Assembly (NCBI RefSeq): GCF_042687825.1
Contig: NZ_JBHUQE010000006.1
Span: forward strand, 117,817 to 181,816
Direction of reading: 5' to 3'
DNA: 64,000 bases
DNA from: Sedimentitalea sp042687825
Lineage (GTDB): Bacteria > Pseudomonadota > Alphaproteobacteria > Rhodobacterales > Rhodobacteraceae
Below the pieces are notes generated by a model. The model saw only the letters and a program-made list of their open reading frames with translations. It had not been told where the DNA came from and ran no database searches. Positions 36,803 to 45,018 of this stretch are shown one piece after another; position 1 is the first letter of the stretch, and each line of letters opens with the position of its first letter. The translations under genes were made by a program, and so were the position numbers.

Positions 36803-37672
36803 TCACGAGCCGATGGGTAAATCGATCCGCAATCCGTCGCGGCCGATGATCAGCGCGGTATCGCCGAGACCTTCCACGGCCTCGAGCCAGTCTCGTTCGG
36901 CATAGGCCGGGTCATCCGACGGGATCAGGTGCGACAAGACCAGCGTCTTAACGCCGGCGTCAGCGGCGATTCTGGCGGCGTCATGGGCAAAAGTATGCGA
37001 TCGCAACAAATGGGCCATCAGATTGTCGCCGCCATTTCCGATCCTGGCCAACAGGGCGGGCAATGCGCGTTCCAGCATCGCTTCGTGGATCAACAGATCG
37101 GCCCCGCGCGCGAAATTCTCCATGGCTACAATCGGGGCCGTATCACCGGAAAAGACAACATGCGTCGTCTGCGTCTGAAAGGACAGGGCAAAGCAGTCCA
37201 CAAGCGGTGGGTGATCGGTCCGGATGGCGGAAACCGTCAGCCCGTCCCTGTCGAACACGAGTCCCGCGTCCATGTCGTGTATCTGTACGAGGCCCCGCAG
37301 GTCGGGGCGCCCCTCGTCTTCGATCCGAAGGTCGATATCGGCCTGCATCGAGGTCAAAAAGCCGTTCCAATAGGCATGCAGGCCGCGCGGGCCATAGATC
37401 TCTACCCGGGTGCACAGCCCGGCTGTCCAGGCCGTGTGTAGCAGCGGGCCAAGCTCGATATAGTGGTCCGAATGCAGATGAGTGATGAAGATCAGCGCCA
37501 GCTCGCTGAGCTGCATGTCTTGATCCACAAGCCCCTTGGTCACGCCCAGGCCGCAATCGACCACGACCTGGATGCCGTTCAGCACAAACAGGTTCGACAT
37601 GGGCATGGACGAACCCGGACGGATGGCGGGACCGCCCTTTGTGCCCAAGAGAGCGACGTAATCCTGAGACAT
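36803..37672 (-). CDS. Metallo-beta-lactamase-fold hydrolase (RNase Z/arylsulfatase-like)
   Basis: A 289-residue MBL-fold protein. Zinc motif HLHSDHYIEL is present, with further ligands in VFSGDTAP and SHLIPSDDP. Its overall form resembles RNase Z-like and phosphonate/organophosphate hydrolase-like members; the substrate is unknown. ATG 37672 begins the conserved MSQDYVALLGTKGGPA segment. The open frame continues 73 codons upstream, but that leader has no MBL features and may come from foreign DNA joined there. Confidence 0.75.
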   Translation of the reverse strand: MSQDYVALLGTKGGPAIRPGSSMPMSNLFVLNGIQVVVDCGLGVTKGLVDQDMQLSELALIFITHLHSDHYIELGPLLHTAWTAGLCTRVEIYGPRGLHAYWNGFLTSMQADIDLRIEDEGRPDLRGLVQIHDMDAGLVFDRDGLTVSAIRTDHPPLVDCFALSFQTQTTHVVFSGDTAPIVAMENFARGADLLIHEAMLERALPALLARIGNGGDNLMAHLLRSHTFAHDAARIAADAGVKTLVLSHLIPSDDPAYAERDWLEAVEGLGDTALIIGRDGLRIDLPIGS

Positions 37673-37900
37673 CTGAGACCTCTCTGGCGTGCAGATACGA
37701 CGTGCAGCGCCGAATGAATGACGGGCGTCCTGTTCTGTCAGGACATGCTGTGGCGACAGGGTCAGATCGAGTCCGTAAACGCGAACCGTTGCACCAGCTT
37801 GATACGCCGCTTCTTGTACCTTGCCTACGGTTTCTGCGTCGATAGGTTTTAGTCGATGCTGTCTCTGAAGTGCCCCTAGTTTCCTAGACACCTGCCTGGT

Positions 37901-38122
37901 TCAGTTTGGGCTGTCGGATTTCGAAGTCAGCGGGCGACGGCATGCCGTTGTTCGTGTGTTTTCGCTTCGGGTTAGCGAAGGGTCGTCGGTTCCGAAGCTT
38001 TCCTCGGAATGGCCGCATTTAGTGCAAGTGACTTCGACGCCTTCGGTCGTACCACCATAATCATTGTCAAGATCAGTGTAGTCGGTCGTAGTCGAGACAT
38101 AGGCTATTAGCGATGTTCCCAT
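37901..38122 (-). CDS. Small hypothetical protein with a CxxC pair
   Basis: A 73-residue ORF with VTCTKCGHSEESFG, a possible zinc-knuckle half, and a polar, Thr-rich remainder. It overlaps the 97-aa gene upstream by 16 bp. Base composition is lower in GC than the neighbouring core genes, suggesting transferred DNA. Function not recognised. Confidence 0.4.
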   Translation of the reverse strand: MGTSLIAYVSTTTDYTDLDNDYGGTTEGVEVTCTKCGHSEESFGTDDPSLTRSENTRTTACRRPLTSKSDSPN

Positions 38123-38400
38123 TGCACGTCACGCAGCCAAGTTGGCTGTGCCGGGTGGTCGGACATGTCGCCGTATCTGTAGCAAAGCCAGTAGTAAAAG
38201 TCGTGTATCGCATCTTGAACGGGTACATCGTCGGGTATTTGCTCGGACGCCTTAATGGCCACCATCAATTCCGTGAAGCGTCCAGTAGCCGAAATTTCAT
38301 GGCGGTTTTTCATTGCGTGTTCGTTGTCGAGTGAGAAATTTTGCGCGTCCAGAAGGACTAGCGTTTGAATTCCCCACAAAAACTGCTCTTGCTTTGTCAA
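38107..38400 (-). CDS. Hypothetical protein, 97 aa
   Basis: A protein of normal amino-acid composition (MTKQEQFLWGIQTLVLLDAQ at the start, AIHDFYYWLCYRYGDM near the end) with no recognised family. It lies in lower-GC DNA between the MBL gene and the left att repeat, probably phage- or island-derived. It overlaps the following small CxxC gene. Confidence 0.5.
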   Translation of the reverse strand: MTKQEQFLWGIQTLVLLDAQNFSLDNEHAMKNRHEISATGRFTELMVAIKASEQIPDDVPVQDAIHDFYYWLCYRYGDMSDHPAQPTWLRDVQWEHR

Positions 38401-38475
38401 GTGTATTCTCCAGTGTTTTCGCTACAAGTTGTGACGTATCATACATGCAGTAGGTCAACGAAGGAACAACGCAAC

Positions 38476-38757
38476 GTGCGCAACATAAGCATCAAAGATC
38501 ACCCGTTTTACGAACGTCTGGGGCAGGCCACACCGCAGGAAGCGGCGTCGTGGGTCATAGGTGACACGCCTATAGAGGAAGCCGAAGCCAAGGACCGCAA
38601 AGCTGCGTTCCGAAGTGTCGCCAAGAAGATCACAGCGGGTAAGGCCGAACGCAGCAAGTATGGGTTCAATTCTGACACGAACGGCGAAATCGCACGCGCG
38701 ATGGAATGGGCGTTCAAGGCAGGGATGAACGTAGGAAAGAAATCTAAGGGCAAATAG
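38476..38757 (+). CDS. Hypothetical protein, 93 aa
   Basis: A basic protein starting at GTG 38476 with AAGGA ten bases before it. It contains ISIKDHPFYERLGQATPQEA and a Lys-rich C-terminus (AGMNVGKKSKGK). The sequence looks coding, but I recognise no family. It lies in the low-GC tract just outside the left att repeat and is divergent from the 97-aa gene. Confidence 0.5.
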   Translation: MRNISIKDHPFYERLGQATPQEAASWVIGDTPIEEAEAKDRKAAFRSVAKKITAGKAERSKYGFNSDTNGEIARAMEWAFKAGMNVGKKSKGK

Positions 38758-38855
38758 CAGCCCCAAAAACGGACGTTCAAGCCGGGTTTCGGGCGTGGGT
38801 AGTTCGTGGGTAGGATGGTCGAAGCGCCAAATTATCCAATAAAATCAATGGGTAA

Positions 38856-38871
38856 TGGCGGAGACGAAGGG
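38856..38871. repeat. Left attachment site (16-bp copy of the tRNA-Ser 3' end)
   Basis: Identical over 16 bp to positions 55410-55425. The identity stops at 38872, where the tRNA-side copy continues into the T arm. It marks the island boundary far from the integrase. Confidence 0.85.
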
Positions 38872-38976
38872 TGTAGCACAAATCACCTAAGAATTTGTTA
38901 ATAAATAAATAATTTTTAAAGAAATTGAGTCATACCACGAATTGCACCACAGTCTGTCATACACGTCTCCTCGTGA

Positions 38977-41007
38977 CTACTTCTGAGCCTCCTGAAATAT
39001 TGAGCTGAATTGCCTTTGGTCCTCACTGACCATCTTCGATGCATCAACCGTCGGCATAAGCATATTAAAAAGCTCTCCTTGCGCGGTTGGTAAGGGCGAC
39101 ACCCCCCAACTTTCGGCATCCAAGTAAGGGCGCAAGGGAGGAACTTGTTCGAAGGTCTTTTCGAGGTTGGCGGTCATAGTGGCTTCATCATCGTAGAATT
39201 TCGTTTGAAAGTTAATGCTTTCTGAACCCGCACGGATCGCTGAAGAGGTGTATGAGCCAGCGGCCACGTAAAGAAGCCATAGGTTCACGTCTGTGACCAA
39301 ACAGCCATCGATCCGGAGACCTGATCCGAAACTCTGGTTGATTACAACCAGTGGCAACACTTCAAGTTCTTCGATACCTTTGCTCCAGCCAAGCAGATCC
39401 ACAAAGTCAGGCAGCGCCCCCTCCATCCACTGCGCCTTTCTTCGAGCCTGCTCGCAAGCTTCTTCCAGCTTCCCAAGATGATTGTATCGATCGATCGGTT
39501 CACACGGTCGAATAAACGCTTTCGCTTCACATACGATGATCTTTCGCCCGAAACGCACTAGGAGGTCGATTTCCTCGCTGTCGGGCTGGTCCCGACTTTT
39601 TGATATGGCGTCCGGACAGACGTGGAAGTCTTTTAATACTTCGTTCTTCTTAGCTACCTCAATAGTCCGCCTTCTCAACTGGTTCTCAAAAACGAGACCG
39701 GGTGCATGTTTCTTCTTACCCTCCGTCTTAAGCGCTGCTTCGGTGTGCAATTCCATGAATCTGTGAATTGAGCCGACATCAATCGCCGGTGCAAGTAGTA
39801 GAAGTTCATCATCTTCAAGCTTGACCAATGGCCGCGACCAAAGGCCGTCTCGGAAAAGACTTCCAGTTTCTTCCGGAGCAATGGTCAGACATTCGACAAG
39901 CCTAATGGCTAGCGCCTCGTCGATCTCCAAGCAGCGCGTCACTACGCGGACCAATGCATTCCGCGAGAGACCGAGCGACAACTTGCGAACCTCAGAATAA
40001 TGCTTCGTGCTGGTTGGCAGGGCCAGTTTGGAAAATGCCGAAACTATGTCCTTAAGGAGCTGCAGCACCAAAATCAGCTGATACAAAGTCGCGCTTCCGT
40101 ATTTCCCCCCAAGTTCCTTCCTCAACATGGGGCCAAGATAGAACTGCGAGGCTGCGGACAGGCGCATCCGCAGATTGTCGGACGAGTGCTTCGAACGTGG
40201 GCCGCACTTGAACCTGACCCTATTTCCCCTGACCTCTAACGATTTGACCGATTCTGAGGGCACCTCAATATCGTTAGGCAGTTTCAAGTCTCCGTCAGCC
40301 AAAGCAAGGCTTCGGGCCATGATATCAGCTTCGTGACGAAGTTGGCACGCATGCCAATAATAAGCATCACTTTTCGACGATGGCCGCAGACACAATCCCT
40401 TGTCTATTTTTGTCAAGAACCATCCTTCCCAAAGAGCGGCATCCCAGACATTTTTAAAGGCATGTTCAACCGAAAGAATCGCCGAACATCGTCGCCGGAG
40501 GTATTGAAAATTGAAGCCTGAAGCCTCGCGAACATCGTCCAGATCTTTGGCCTCGAAAAGCCAATGTGGCACGGAGTCCACGACGGCGGTTACAAAGTCA
40601 TCTGGTGAGGTCGCATTGCCCGGCCCTAGAAACTCAATCTCTCGCAGTTGTTCAATGTGGAGCGGTTCACCGCGCTCAAACTGTTTTTCGACTAATCGCC
40701 GAAAGTGCTTCTGAAACGTGAAGAATTCGAGGTTTGCGCTTGCCAACGCCAATCGGATGGCCGTTCGTTTCGACAGGCTGGAAAAGAGCTTCTCGAAAAA
40801 AGTCCCCCTCAGCGCCTTGAGCTGCCCAGCGACAAACAGACCGCAAGCCAAAAGGTCTTGATCGCGCACGGTACCACGGCATTCTTTTTCTGCACTGCAC
40901 CACGCTTCGTAGTCAAACGCCTTCGAAAACGGTGATGCAAGTCGATCGCCGCTTTTTTTACGCAGCCTGTCAAAGACTTCGCTGTTTAGGTGGCTTAGCT
41001 TCTGCAT
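38977..41007 (-). CDS. PD-(D/E)XK-motif protein of unknown function in a restriction operon
   Basis: A 676-residue protein I do not recognise as a named family. The N-terminal two thirds are helical and Leu-rich without known motifs. The C-terminal third contains a PD-(D/E)XK-like site: E441 (FENQLRRR), D481 (EEIDLLV), E494 and K496 (IIVCEAKAF), with the spacing of NERD-like or restriction-type nucleases. It follows hsdM by 41 bp on the same strand and so is probably the last gene of the hsdR-hsdS-GIY-YIG-hsdM operon. A nuclease effector or accessory defence protein is the natural inference. Lower GC than core genes. Confidence 0.75.
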   Translation of the reverse strand: MQKLSHLNSEVFDRLRKKSGDRLASPFSKAFDYEAWCSAEKECRGTVRDQDLLACGLFVAGQLKALRGTFFEKLFSSLSKRTAIRLALASANLEFFTFQKHFRRLVEKQFERGEPLHIEQLREIEFLGPGNATSPDDFVTAVVDSVPHWLFEAKDLDDVREASGFNFQYLRRRCSAILSVEHAFKNVWDAALWEGWFLTKIDKGLCLRPSSKSDAYYWHACQLRHEADIMARSLALADGDLKLPNDIEVPSESVKSLEVRGNRVRFKCGPRSKHSSDNLRMRLSAASQFYLGPMLRKELGGKYGSATLYQLILVLQLLKDIVSAFSKLALPTSTKHYSEVRKLSLGLSRNALVRVVTRCLEIDEALAIRLVECLTIAPEETGSLFRDGLWSRPLVKLEDDELLLLAPAIDVGSIHRFMELHTEAALKTEGKKKHAPGLVFENQLRRRTIEVAKKNEVLKDFHVCPDAISKSRDQPDSEEIDLLVRFGRKIIVCEAKAFIRPCEPIDRYNHLGKLEEACEQARRKAQWMEGALPDFVDLLGWSKGIEELEVLPLVVINQSFGSGLRIDGCLVTDVNLWLLYVAAGSYTSSAIRAGSESINFQTKFYDDEATMTANLEKTFEQVPPLRPYLDAESWGVSPLPTAQGELFNMLMPTVDASKMVSEDQRQFSSIFQEAQK

Positions 41008-41048
41008 CTAATAGATCTGTCGACTAACACATAGCAATGCGGCACCAT

Positions 41049-42527
41049 CTAAACCAAACTGGCCTGGACTTCGCGAAAGCTCTCCAACCCTGCCTCAAGT
41101 TCCTCAATGATTTCCTCAGCTAGCACATCTGGTGCGGGCAAGTTTTCCATGTCCGTCAAACTCTTGTCCTTCAGCCAGAACACGTCAAGGCTCGCTTTGT
41201 CTCTGTCCAGAAGCTCTTTCAAAGGATACTTCCGCCACCGGCCGTCTGGCATTTCTTCGGACCAAGTTTCGGACCGAAGATGCGTCTCGCCAGCTTTGAA
41301 ACAGTCCACAAAGTCGGCCAGATGCTCATAGGTCATCGGCTTCTTCTTCAACGTGTGATGCACATTCGTGCGGTAGTCGTAGAACCAGACCTCATTTGTC
41401 TGGGCATTCGGGCTCGCTGGCTTGTTGTCGAAAAACAGGACGTTCGCCTTCACGCCTTGCGCATAGAAAATGCCTGTCGGCAGGCGCAAAATGGTGTGCA
41501 GATCAGTGGATTGCAGCAACTTGCGCCGCACCGTCTCACCTGCACCGCCCTCGAACAGTACGTTGTCAGGCACCACAACAGCCGCCCGGCCGGTACTCTT
41601 CAACATCGACCGTATGTGTTGGACAAAATTCAGCTGCTTGTTCGATGTGGTCGCCCAGAAGTCCTGACGGTTGTAGGTCAGGTCATCCGTCTCCTGCTCG
41701 CCCTCGTCATTGGTAAAGCTCATTGAGCTTTTCTTGCCAAACGGCGGGTTCGCTAGAACGTAGTCAAATGTCTGCGGAGAAGCGGTCACCAATGCATCAT
41801 TGGGCGACACAAGGCTATCGCCATCAATCTCACCGATGTTGTGCAGCATCATGTTCATCAGGCACATCCGGCGGGTGTTCGCGACGATCTCGTTACCGAA
41901 AAAGGTTTCGTGTTTCAGAAACGCCTTCTGATCGCGGTCCAGCCCTCCCCGCTTCGGATCATTGAGATAATCATAGGCTGCAAGGAAAAACCCACCGGTG
42001 CCGCAGGCGGGGTCAGCAATGGTCTTGCCCGGTTCGGGCGCAAGACACTCGACCATCGCCGTAATCAGCGAGCGGGGCGTGAAGTACTGTCCAGCGCCGG
42101 ATTTCGTATCCTCGGCGTTCTTCTCAAGCAGCCCTTCGTAGACGTCGCCCTTCACGTCTGCACCGAGCATCACCCAATCGACTCCATCCACCATGTCGAT
42201 CAGACGGTAAAGCTTGGCCGGGTCCTGGATCTTGTTCTGTGCCTTCGTGAAGATGTGACCCAGCATCCCCGGCTTGGTGCCGAGCGTCCGCAGCAAATCG
42301 ACGTAGTGTACCTCAAGCTCCGCACCGCGCTTTGCTTTCAGCGATGCCCAGTCGTACCCCTCTGGCACGCCGACGCTCCGATTGTGTGGCGGCTTGGAAT
42401 ACTCATCAGCCATCTTGAGAAAGATTAAATAAGTCAGCTGTTCCAGATAGTCGCCATATCCCACGCCGTCGTCACGCAGCGTTGTGCAGAAGCTCCAAAC
42501 CTTTGAAACAATGGGGGCAGTATTCAT
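41049..42527 (-). CDS. hsdM: Type I restriction-modification methyltransferase subunit HsdM
   Basis: A 492-residue N6-adenine DNA methyltransferase. The N-terminal HsdM helical domain has DGVGYGDYLEQLTYLIFLKMADE. SAM motif I is ADPACGTGGFFLAA (about residue 165), and the catalytic motif IV is NPPFGKK (about residue 260). It methylates the sequence set by HsdS. It overlaps the GIY-YIG gene by 4 bp (ATGA), so translation is coupled. Confidence 0.95.
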   Translation of the reverse strand: MNTAPIVSKVWSFCTTLRDDGVGYGDYLEQLTYLIFLKMADEYSKPPHNRSVGVPEGYDWASLKAKRGAELEVHYVDLLRTLGTKPGMLGHIFTKAQNKIQDPAKLYRLIDMVDGVDWVMLGADVKGDVYEGLLEKNAEDTKSGAGQYFTPRSLITAMVECLAPEPGKTIADPACGTGGFFLAAYDYLNDPKRGGLDRDQKAFLKHETFFGNEIVANTRRMCLMNMMLHNIGEIDGDSLVSPNDALVTASPQTFDYVLANPPFGKKSSMSFTNDEGEQETDDLTYNRQDFWATTSNKQLNFVQHIRSMLKSTGRAAVVVPDNVLFEGGAGETVRRKLLQSTDLHTILRLPTGIFYAQGVKANVLFFDNKPASPNAQTNEVWFYDYRTNVHHTLKKKPMTYEHLADFVDCFKAGETHLRSETWSEEMPDGRWRKYPLKELLDRDKASLDVFWLKDKSLTDMENLPAPDVLAEEIIEELEAGLESFREVQASLV

Positions 42528-43438
42528 TCCGTCTCTTCCTCGGTTTGTTCGGCCATTGCAGCCTCATAGGCGCCGTAGTTTTTGGTCTGGTCGCTTTCAA
42601 GAAACCATGCTCCCGTTCCCGACGTCGGTCGCCCTGTGACAACAGAGGCTGCGGCGCTCACGCTATTGAACGCATAGCTTTGAAGAAACTTCCGTGATCC
42701 ATCGACGTCGCCAATCACTCCTTGAGACACCAGCGACGCGTAGAGCCGACCGTATGTGGACTTCGCACTTGTCGTTCCGACCCATTTGCTTCGAGCGTCA
42801 GACCCTTCTTCAACAATAAAGTCGCCGCCTTCCTGTCGCGCACGGGCAGACACTTCTTTGGTCGACAGCACGAAGAAAACGGGCTGCGCCTTGGGTTCGC
42901 TTGTCGCAGCTGGCGTCTTTGGTTTCGTTTGCTCTGTCAAGAAATCAAAGCGCAACGCCGGTAGGACAAGGCGCAGGTTTCTCAGAAAATCCTCCATGTG
43001 CGCGCGAGCCGCCTTGCTGAGCGGGCTAGCGGTTGGCGCCTTGGAGTTTGCCAGTGATACTTTGGATATCTGAAGAGCTAGGCTGTAAATCCGGCTCTCA
43101 AGATAGCGGGCATGCGCTTTGTTCAGCGGCTCGCCTAGTGCCGTCACAAAGATAGCCCGCTCCCACCAGTCTTTGGACGCATCCTTGATGTGCTGATTGA
43201 TCCTTGTGCGGATCTCGTCCGTCTCTCCCACGTAGAGCGTCAGGCCGTTTTCGGTTTCACCGACCAGAAGGTAGATGCCAGGCTGCGACGCTTCCGGTTC
43301 TTTCAGCGCATCAAAAACCTGCGTTCGGTTTGTGACCAGGACATGCCCTGTCCACTGAAATGGGATTGTTGCAGTCGTCATTCCATCGGGATCGCCGTCA
43401 TGGAAAAAGAGTTCGATTGAGCGTCCTTGCGATGTCAT
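42524..43438 (-). CDS. GIY-YIG domain protein with C-terminal DUF4357-like region
   Basis: A 304-residue protein. The GIY-YIG core is readable as GIYLLVGETENGLTLYVGETDEIRTR (in part: LTLYVGETDEIRTR), followed by HIKDASKDWWERAIFVTA and the conserved Glu in ARYLESRIYSLA. The C-terminal region (about 185-290) with FIVEEGSDARSKWVG and YGRLYASLVSQGVI resembles DUF4357. Such proteins are found in some type I restriction loci but are not part of the core enzyme. It overlaps hsdS and hsdM by 4 bp each, which argues for a real functional partner. Confidence 0.85.
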   Translation of the reverse strand: MTSQGRSIELFFHDGDPDGMTTATIPFQWTGHVLVTNRTQVFDALKEPEASQPGIYLLVGETENGLTLYVGETDEIRTRINQHIKDASKDWWERAIFVTALGEPLNKAHARYLESRIYSLALQISKVSLANSKAPTASPLSKAARAHMEDFLRNLRLVLPALRFDFLTEQTKPKTPAATSEPKAQPVFFVLSTKEVSARARQEGGDFIVEEGSDARSKWVGTTSAKSTYGRLYASLVSQGVIGDVDGSRKFLQSYAFNSVSAAASVVTGRPTSGTGAWFLESDQTKNYGAYEAAMAEQTEEETE

Positions 43439-45018
43439 GCGGGCGTCTTTCGTTTGCGCTTAGGCTTTGGGGCAGCTTTCCGCTCGGTTTTGATGCGCTC
43501 CAGCAGGGCTGAGGCGGGTTCATCTGTTGGGTCTTGTGGGACAAGCTTGCCTTCGAAGGCGCGTTTGAGGATGGATTGGCGCAACGCGCGGGAGCGGGCG
43601 AGTTGTCGATCAATATCCTCCTCAAGAGCGTCGAGGGTGGAGAGCTTGGCTTCGAGGCGGCTGACGATTTCGGCTTGTTCGGCTAGCGAACAGTATGGGA
43701 AAGGATATTCTTGGAGTTTGTTCCCATTAATATTCGACTGGTTCACTCCATCCGTCTTCACCACGTCACCATGCTTCTTCGCTGTAATCGAGTTGAGGAA
43801 ATAGGTCAGGTAGGAACCTGAGACCGTCTCTTCAATTTGGTTGATCCTTATCAGGTAGCCAGCAAAAAGCGCGGGCCGCTCGCCACGGTAAATTGATGTT
43901 TTTCCAACAAGTTCTGGGCTATTTGTTCGGTTGAAGAGTACATCTCCGGAAGAGAGAGCGTATTGTTGGATTTCTTGACCATCTGATGTGAAAACCAGAT
44001 CGGTCCAATCGATTTTACCTGCTTGGAGGTTACCCATCCTAACAACAGGCATCACCCCTGTCTCCGCCGACTTCGCAGAGGTGCCATATTCGACGCCGCA
44101 TGTGCTGTAGCCAAGACGCTGCCAAAGCCATCCGTGCGGCAAATCAGGTAGCTCAATCTCGATGTCATCGAGTGTGTCGTTGAAATCACGTGGACGCTTA
44201 GGCTTCGCGGGCTTCTTCCCTTCCTCACCTTCAGCACGCCATTTGGCAACGGCGTCCTGCCAATCGTCCAGCGCTTGTTTGTAGCGGGCGTCGCGTTCTT
44301 CCTGGATGCGGGCCAAGAGGGTTTCGGGGTCTTCGAGTTTGTCGGGGTTGGCGGCGCGCCAGTCGGCGGTCAGGTGGCCCTCGAACGCGTGTTTGAGCAG
44401 GGATTGCCGATACAGCCCGGCCTTGTCCCGCGCCGCCCGCAAACTCTTCTCTCCCTTGTCCAGCAATTCAAAAAGCTGCTCGATCTTCTCGACGATGCGG
44501 CGTTGTTCGTTGAGGGGTGCGACCCGAACTTTGAGCTGAGCAAATCGACCGTGCGTGAGGTTAAGCCCGCTGTCATTGATTCCGGTCTTCATCCGATCAA
44601 TGGCGTCGGTCGCTTCTCTCGTAGCCAAGAAATACGCGAGAAACTTGGAGTTCATCGCGTTTTCGAGCGGGCGAAAGCGATACATCTTACCCGACATCAT
44701 CAGCTTCGATTGCGTTCGCTCAACGAGACACGTCACCCCGCATCTATTTCGCGGTCCCGCACAGGTCATCAAGATGTCACCCGCGTTTACGGTGACGTTG
44801 GCTTTGGGCTCTAAGTGGTCCGGCAGGCGCTTGTTCTCATGCCCCCAGTATTCTCCGTCCTGGATCGCGGTTGTTTTGAGCACCCCCCAGTCACCGTCAG
44901 GTGCAGGATGGCTTTCACACTGAGGGCTCCAACCTTGTTGAAACGGTTTACCGTTGTTGTTTTCGGCCAGGACATCGACAATTTCTGTCTCCACCCAACC
45001 GTCCGTAAGTTCACTCAT
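43435..45018 (-). CDS. hsdS: Type I restriction specificity subunit HsdS
   Basis: A 527-residue protein with the two-target-domain plan. The first recognition domain occupies about 1-190. The central conserved helix (LNEQRRIVEKIEQLFELLDKGE) is followed by the spacer with LEDPETLLARIQEERDARYK. The second recognition domain occupies about 290-440, ending with a second coiled helix (EIVSRLEAKLSTLDALEEDI) and ASALLERIKTER. It sets the bipartite DNA target of the complex. Overlaps hsdR and the GIY-YIG gene by 4 bp each. Confidence 0.93.
   Translation of the reverse strand: MSELTDGWVETEIVDVLAENNNGKPFQQGWSPQCESHPAPDGDWGVLKTTAIQDGEYWGHENKRLPDHLEPKANVTVNAGDILMTCAGPRNRCGVTCLVERTQSKLMMSGKMYRFRPLENAMNSKFLAYFLATREATDAIDRMKTGINDSGLNLTHGRFAQLKVRVAPLNEQRRIVEKIEQLFELLDKGEKSLRAARDKAGLYRQSLLKHAFEGHLTADWRAANPDKLEDPETLLARIQEERDARYKQALDDWQDAVAKWRAEGEEGKKPAKPKRPRDFNDTLDDIEIELPDLPHGWLWQRLGYSTCGVEYGTSAKSAETGVMPVVRMGNLQAGKIDWTDLVFTSDGQEIQQYALSSGDVLFNRTNSPELVGKTSIYRGERPALFAGYLIRINQIEETVSGSYLTYFLNSITAKKHGDVVKTDGVNQSNINGNKLQEYPFPYCSLAEQAEIVSRLEAKLSTLDALEEDIDRQLARSRALRQSILKRAFEGKLVPQDPTDEPASALLERIKTERKAAPKPKRKRKTPA

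Noticed and set aside
36579..36806. Small frame between coq9 and the MBL gene, tested as rpsU, which I expected beside coq9
   Set aside because: The translation does not match ribosomal protein S21 or any protein I recognise.
37673..37891. 73-codon N-terminal extension of the MBL-fold protein
   Set aside because: The extension has no MBL features, and the conserved domain begins at the ATG at 37672. The extension may simply be foreign DNA in frame.
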